DNA of 64,000 bases from assembly GCA_006226545.1 (NCBI GenBank), contig SBGR01000033.1, forward strand, positions 33,324-97,323, written 5' to 3'. The notes under the pieces are model-generated. The model made no database searches. It was not told the origin of the DNA and saw only the letters and a program-made list of their open reading frames with translations. The position numbers and the translations under genes were made by a program. Below, in pieces: positions 60,792 to 64,000 of the stretch; the first letter of the stretch is position 1, and each line of letters opens with the position of its first letter. The DNA is from Bacteroidota bacterium. GTDB taxonomy: Bacteria; Bacteroidota; Bacteroidia; UBA8524.

Positions 60792-60807
60792 GTCAATATA
60801 AATATTG
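60784..60807 (-). promoter_or_regulatory. CAAT/ATTG periodic array, copy 3 (replication block)
   Basis: ATTG at 60784, CAAT at 60794 and ATTG at 60804, exactly 10 bp apart, in the short gap before the zinc-ribbon and primase genes. It has fewer half-sites than copies 1 and 2 and lacks the AAAA flanks. Confidence 0.5.
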
Positions 60808-60826
60808 CCTACAAGGGCAAATTTTT

Positions 60827-61381
60827 TTAGAGAAAGGTCATGAACCTTTTAAACTGATGATAGGCGGTAATGCTTGACCAGAAACCGGCAGTAAGATTGT
60901 ACCGAATAAAAACTTCATTAAACCGATCTGGTTTACCAAGGAATAAAGCTTCGTATTCAATCTCAGCTGCTTCCATGTCATAGGCTTTTATTCGACCTAG
61001 CTTGTCTCTGTCTAGGCCATAATGAATGATAAACTCTCTCGCCCACCGTTCTTCAATCTTCTTCCATGGTTCCCCTAGAATGGGTTTTAGAGGTGTTGGA
61101 ACGTCAGGAAGATAGGCCTCGTGTCCATCGTGAAGTAATGCTTCTTTCCTCAGATCATCTGGACAAAGCAGAACAACGAGAATTGAATGTTGTGCAACAC
61201 TTAAAAACCGTTGTCCTTGACCTCCCCATCTGCAATTATTGGCAAGACCTCTTGCCACATGCTTATCAGATATATCCACCTTTTCCGGGTCGAGGTATGA
61301 TAGTTTTTCAGTGTATCCATAAGCGTAGAAATGTCCTGTTTCTACATCTGGTGTCTTGGGTAAGTGAAGTGGTTTATTCAT
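60827..61381 (-). CDS. HD-domain phosphohydrolase
   Basis: A 184-residue HD protein. LSVAQHSILVVLL supplies the first metal-binding His, and the HD motif is ALLHDGHEAYLPDVPTPLK (near residue 85). This arrangement occurs in phage-encoded 5'-nucleotidases and dNTP hydrolases. It could shape the nucleotide pool or a nucleotide signal. It overlaps the upstream gene by 4 bp. Confidence 0.88.
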   Translation of the reverse strand: MNKPLHLPKTPDVETGHFYAYGYTEKLSYLDPEKVDISDKHVARGLANNCRWGGQGQRFLSVAQHSILVVLLCPDDLRKEALLHDGHEAYLPDVPTPLKPILGEPWKKIEERWAREFIIHYGLDRDKLGRIKAYDMEAAEIEYEALFLGKPDRFNEVFIRYNLTAGFWSSITAYHQFKRFMTFL

Positions 61382-61803
61382 GCTGTTTTCTTTTGAATGA
61401 TGTCAATGATTTTATCTGCGTACTGTTGGAATACATCGTTTTTAACTACATAATCCATGAGCATGATATCAAAGAGTGTTTCATGACCATGTTCCGCAGT
61501 TTGAGTGGGGTACATGTGACGTAATAATTGTTGGAAATCCCCGGGAGGCAAACCGGAATCTAAATGGCTTATGAAGGTGTTTATATCCTTCAAAGGGATT
61601 GGTTTAATCTCTCTAACCAATGCATTACCACAATTGCGATACTGCTTGCCGTTGTATGAATAACTCCCATGTTTGTCTAGGGGAAGGATAAGCCGGGTTG
61701 TTCCGACTTGATTCACTGCTTGATTATGCAATCGAACAGTCGTGAAGCAACTACAATCAAGCTTCTGATTGTAGTTGCGTTGGAATACTAAAGGTTTAAA
61801 CAT
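61378..61803 (-). CDS. ASCH/PUA-like small protein
   Basis: A 141-residue protein from the ATG 61803. MFKPLVFQRNYNQKLDCS and CFTTVRLHN, then RNCGNALVREIKPIPLKDIN, fit the pattern of an ASCH-type RNA-binding fold. The end is helical. The longer frame from 61875 would overlap the upstream gene by 64 bp, so I prefer the inner start, 8 bp after that gene. Assignment is tentative. Confidence 0.7.
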   Translation of the reverse strand: MFKPLVFQRNYNQKLDCSCFTTVRLHNQAVNQVGTTRLILPLDKHGSYSYNGKQYRNCGNALVREIKPIPLKDINTFISHLDSGLPPGDFQQLLRHMYPTQTAEHGHETLFDIMLMDYVVKNDVFQQYADKIIDIIQKKTA

Positions 61804-61811
61804 ATAGATTG

Positions 61812-62105
61812 TTAGGTTGTTAAGGACTTGGTGAAATGATTTGAAAGCGTATTGAGGTCGTTCATAGACTGCCAATCGGCATCATTGGTTAAACCTTGCT
61901 TGTGTCTTGCATCAATATGACGTGCTTCCTGATCTAAGACTCTTACTATTGTCTCAAGGGTTTGTTTCTTGATTTGAGGCTCCTTCTTATTCTTTACAAC
62001 AGAAAAAAGGCCGTTTAGGTAGACATGGCCGTTTGACTTCAACCGGTCTATGACCTCTGTGATGTCTTTCGTAAAAGTGATTTGAACTAGGTTTTTCATT
62101 CGCAT
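61812..62105 (-). CDS. Hypothetical early protein
   Basis: A 97-residue protein from the ATG 62105 (62099 is an equal alternative). It starts with RMKNLVQITFTKDITEVID and continues as a small basic domain and a helical end. No family is recognised. The upstream extension to 62153 would run into the previous gene. Confidence 0.65.
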   Translation of the reverse strand: MRMKNLVQITFTKDITEVIDRLKSNGHVYLNGLFSVVKNKKEPQIKKQTLETIVRVLDQEARHIDARHKQGLTNDADWQSMNDLNTLSNHFTKSLTT

Positions 62106-62134
62106 GGATAACAGTGTTGTAGCACATACGCTCA

Positions 62135-62542
62135 CTACACCAGGTCTTCCCATAAGTGCCGTTTTACAATTCCAATAGGCAGTCTTTTGATGTCTAAAAG
62201 ATGCTCGTTGTAATATTCATCAAAGAAATTTTCGCCCTTAAAGCCTTGTTTATCCCAAAGCACTTCTTTTTTCAATCGGTCATAGTTTGAAATATCAATG
62301 CAGAATGATTCCTTCAAAGCCTCTTTTTTCTGAAGAATATCGCTGTTATAAAACTTGTCGAAATCCGTATATCGGTCTAAAAATTCAACCACATCTTGCA
62401 CTGAGTTTAAAATCAAAATTGGTACTTCGTGAGTTTTTAGAGAGTACTTTGGACTATTCGGCTTTGGGTTTTTCTTCGGTTTTACCCTGCGATAGTACAT
62501 TGATATTGAAAATGCCGATTTTTTTGTGTTTAATTCTTTCAT
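62135..62542 (-). CDS. Hypothetical early protein
   Basis: A 135-residue basic protein: KKNPKPNSPKYSLKTHEVPI, then a helical part (SVQDVVEFLDRYTDFDKFY) and FFDEYYNEHLLDIKRLP. No family recognised. It is preceded by a 92 bp gap that contains the inverted repeat CTGCA/TGCAG at 62586-62600. Confidence 0.65.
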   Translation of the reverse strand: MKELNTKKSAFSISMYYRRVKPKKNPKPNSPKYSLKTHEVPILILNSVQDVVEFLDRYTDFDKFYNSDILQKKEALKESFCIDISNYDRLKKEVLWDKQGFKGENFFDEYYNEHLLDIKRLPIGIVKRHLWEDLV

Positions 62543-62634
62543 AATTCTCGTTTTTAAAATCCGTTCGCTTTACGATGCTACAACACTGCATATAGTGCAG
62601 CTTCGTTCCTCAGCCGACACCATATGCGCGTCCG

Positions 62635-62904
62635 TTAGAATCTCCAATTGCATTTGTTGGAAAACCAGATGAAAGTTGCCGGTGTTCCGAGCCACCTACG
62701 CTGTATTTTAGCCTCTTCAGCTAATTGATGCAATAGATTCGTGAATCTATTTCGCTCCTCTTTATCGTTATCCGTAAATCCGGATGCAAGAAAAAGCTGT
62801 CTGGTTGAAAGTCCAGATAGCATCCTATTTTTCCCTACGTCATTAAAGGATTGATCTAGGTGATTATCAAGGCATTGCAGTATAGTTTCGGTGGTTGTGT
62901 CCAT
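62635..62904 (-). CDS. Small winged-helix-like early protein
   Basis: An 89-residue protein with LSTRQLFLASGFTDNDKEER and FTNLLHQLAEEAKIQRRWLG, which could form an HTH or winged helix. It is the first gene of the early block after the divergent regulators. No family recognised. Confidence 0.6.
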   Translation of the reverse strand: MDTTTETILQCLDNHLDQSFNDVGKNRMLSGLSTRQLFLASGFTDNDKEERNRFTNLLHQLAEEAKIQRRWLGTPATFIWFSNKCNWRF

Positions 62905-62987
62905 AACGGGTGTTTTTTTTTAGGGTTTTTTATTGCGTAACTATCACATTATGAGGTAATTCGATGCATTATGAATAGAGCATATAT

Positions 62988-63209
62988 TTACTCCACGCCC
63001 ATGGATGCAATAAATCTATTGCACACCTCTTTCGCTACTTCCAGTTCGTATTTCTTAAATGGCGTGCGTCCAGATAGCCGGTTCTTCCACTGTTCTCTGG
63101 AAAATCCTAACTTCTTAATTATCTCTAACCTCGCTGCTGATACGTGTTTTGCGGGTATTGAATAGAACGTTTCCGCGAAACTCTGATTCGATTCTGAGTT
63201 ATTATTCAT
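62988..63209 (-). CDS. Cro-like or Cox-like small regulator
   Basis: A 73-residue protein. ARLEIIKKLGFSREQWKNRL reads as a helix-turn-helix of the kind seen in small Bacteroidota phage regulators. It is divergent from the HTH repressor with an inverted repeat between the two, the standard layout of a lysogeny switch. It would turn on or off the early block. Confidence 0.75.
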   Translation of the reverse strand: MNNNSESNQSFAETFYSIPAKHVSAARLEIIKKLGFSREQWKNRLSGRTPFKKYELEVAKEVCNRFIASMGVE

Positions 63210-63233
63210 TTTAAGTGTAATTTTACTATGAAG

Positions 63234-63247
63234 GTGTATTTATACAC
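63234..63247. promoter_or_regulatory. Operator between the divergent regulators
   Basis: Perfect inverted repeat GTGTAT-TT-ATACAC. A half-site AAGTGTA lies 21 bp to the left (63213). It is placed between the two divergent regulator genes, 24 bp from one start and 29 bp from the other. Confidence 0.65.
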
Positions 63248-63276
63248 TTCGCAAGGTAAATAAAAATATTTCCCTT

Positions 63277-63693
63277 ATGTCTGGAATTAGCAATAAAAAT
63301 ATTTACAATGAGCGTAAATCCTTGTTTTACAATAGATTAAAATTCCTTATTGAGCAGTCTAACATGACTTATCAAGATATTGGAAACAGACTGCCGTACT
63401 ACAAAGGAAGACAAGCATTTAGTCAGGCTTTTAATAATCAAACCATGAAGTTTGAGGCATTAATAGCCCTGTGTGATATTCTTGGATACAATCTAAAAAC
63501 TGAGATTGTTAAAAAATCAGGAGAAGAGATTCTTGAAGATAGCCTCTTTCAATTCAGTAGCGAGGGCCGGCTTCATGAATTGAAAAATCAGATTAAAGAG
63601 AAAGATCAAGTCATTGCGGACCTGAGAAGTAATCTGCAAGACAAACAAACCCTAATAGAACTTTTAGAACAAAGGAGTCAGGTACAAAAGTAG
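63277..63693 (+). CDS. HTH-type repressor with C-terminal coiled coil
   Basis: A 138-residue protein. The N-terminal domain is of the XRE type: FYNRLKFLIEQSNMTYQDIG, then AFSQAFNNQTMKFEALIALCDILGYNL. A coiled coil (LHELKNQIKEKDQVIADLRS) ends the protein and probably makes a dimer. No LexA-like protease domain is present, so induction would not use RecA-driven self-cleavage. It is the likely lysogeny repressor of the element, next to attR. Confidence 0.82.
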   Translation: MSGISNKNIYNERKSLFYNRLKFLIEQSNMTYQDIGNRLPYYKGRQAFSQAFNNQTMKFEALIALCDILGYNLKTEIVKKSGEEILEDSLFQFSSEGRLHELKNQIKEKDQVIADLRSNLQDKQTLIELLEQRSQVQK

Positions 63694-63760
63694 TTTGTAT
63701 TTGGCTCTGAGCAACCCGTACAACCCTTATCAATAAAGACTTTATCAATGTGGCGTAGTT

Positions 63761-63805
63761 CTCATAACCCGAAGGTCACAGGTTCGAGTCCTGTTCCCGC
63801 TACAA
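63761..63805 (+). repeat. attR core, 45 bp direct repeat
   Basis: Identical to 28159-28203 (3' part of the initiator tRNA). It is a tRNA fragment, not a gene: the 5' half is absent. Confidence 0.95.
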
Positions 63806-63819
63806 TGAAGCAGAGAAAA

Positions 63820-63855
63820 GCCGTTAAAGAATTCTAATTAGGATTCTTTAACGGC
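63820..63855. terminator. Terminator of the original tRNA gene, separated by the element
   Basis: GCCGTTAAAGAAT / ATTCTTTAACGGC, a 13-bp stem with a 10-nt loop. It lies 15 bp after attR and would have followed the tRNA before integration. The following T-run is weak. Confidence 0.75.
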
Positions 63856-63880
63856 TTCTGCATTTTACCTCACGTTTCGA

Positions 63881-63973
63881 TTATTCCTCAATTGAGGCTT
63901 TTCTCGGATCAGGAACAAAACCTGTGGGGTTGATTAATAAAAGATGATTTTTGCATGGATATATTTTATGCAC
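63881..63973 (-). CDS. Possible 30-residue peptide at the right edge
   Basis: A GTG-started frame, with three stop codons just upstream, that reads HKIYPCKNHLLLINPTGFVP and then DPRKASIEE. The sequence is protein-like, but the length is too short for a firm call. An ATG-started plus-strand frame at 63955 runs off the window and competes with it. Confidence 0.25.
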   Translation of the reverse strand: MHKIYPCKNHLLLINPTGFVPDPRKASIEE

Positions 63974-64000
63974 GAGTCATTACACATATTACTGGACCTG

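Noticed and set aside
62586..62600. CTGCA/TGCAG inverted repeat as an operator of the early genes
   Set aside because: Short arms, no second copy, and it lies between two genes of the same block; left as a note in the neighbouring gene entry.
63761..63805. Second initiator tRNA gene
   Set aside because: Only the 3' 45 bp are present; the acceptor 5' strand, D-arm and half of the anticodon stem are missing.

Overview
The window comes from a member of the Bacteroidota. Marks of this phylum are promoters of the TAnnTTTG type (for example at 28096), weak or absent ribosome binding sites at many genes, a DUF4249-type lipoprotein, a PorT-type outer membrane barrel, signal peptides ending in Ala-Gln, and LytTR/LytS-type signalling. 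I would guess a Flavobacteriia-like lineage but cannot fix the genus.

Region 1 (1-28.1 kb) is ordinary chromosome: the 5' part of uvrA, an ECF sigma factor with a small partner, nth, a SanA-like protein, a LiaF-like/LytS/LytTR envelope-stress operon, dnaK, a DUF4249 lipoprotein, panB with an overlapping RluA-type pseudouridine synthase, secreted proteins of unknown role, a P5C dehydrogenase, a diheme cytochrome c, a 1546-residue hybrid sensor kinase divergent from an NtrC-type regulator, an OmpA/PorT-like barrel, another histidine kinase, an NTF2-like protein, era and an initiator tRNA gene.

Region 2 (28.16-63.8 kb) is an integrated mobile element of about 35.6 kb. Its tyrosine integrase lies just inside the initiator tRNA, and the last 45 bp of that tRNA region are repeated exactly at 63761-63805 (attR). 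Nearly all element genes run on the minus strand, from the right end towards the integrase. In order of transcription they are: a divergent pair of small HTH-type regulators with a palindromic operator (63.0-63.7 kb); an early block with ASCH-like, HD, zinc-ribbon, primase-helicase, Dam-type and C5 methyltransferase genes (62.9-54.4 kb), closed by a strong terminator; a 0.7 kb non-coding region with repeats; a block of small accessory genes with a rhomboid protease (53.7-51.1 kb); a late block of about twenty genes (50.6-38.1 kb); and a distal block of an N6-adenine methyltransferase, two small proteins, a 1543-residue helicase-kinase fusion and a RadA-like ATPase (38.1-30.1 kb), followed by an element-borne CAU tRNA between two terminators.

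The late block holds a 279-residue abundant-protein candidate with its own terminator, many small proteins with one N- or C-terminal membrane helix, several small beta-rich proteins, a transglutaminase-like protein, a GH108 muramidase, holin-like proteins and a secreted spike-like protein. I see no terminase, portal, tail, relaxase or type IV secretion gene. The element therefore looks like a provirus with a tailless, probably membrane-associated virion of a type I cannot name. This is the best candidate for an undescribed system in the window. Three copies of a 10-bp-periodic CAAT/ATTG array sit in front of three of its gene blocks and suggest one shared regulator.

Region 3 (63.8-64.0 kb) returns to host DNA: a terminator hairpin that probably belonged to the tRNA gene before integration, and perhaps a 30-codon ORF.
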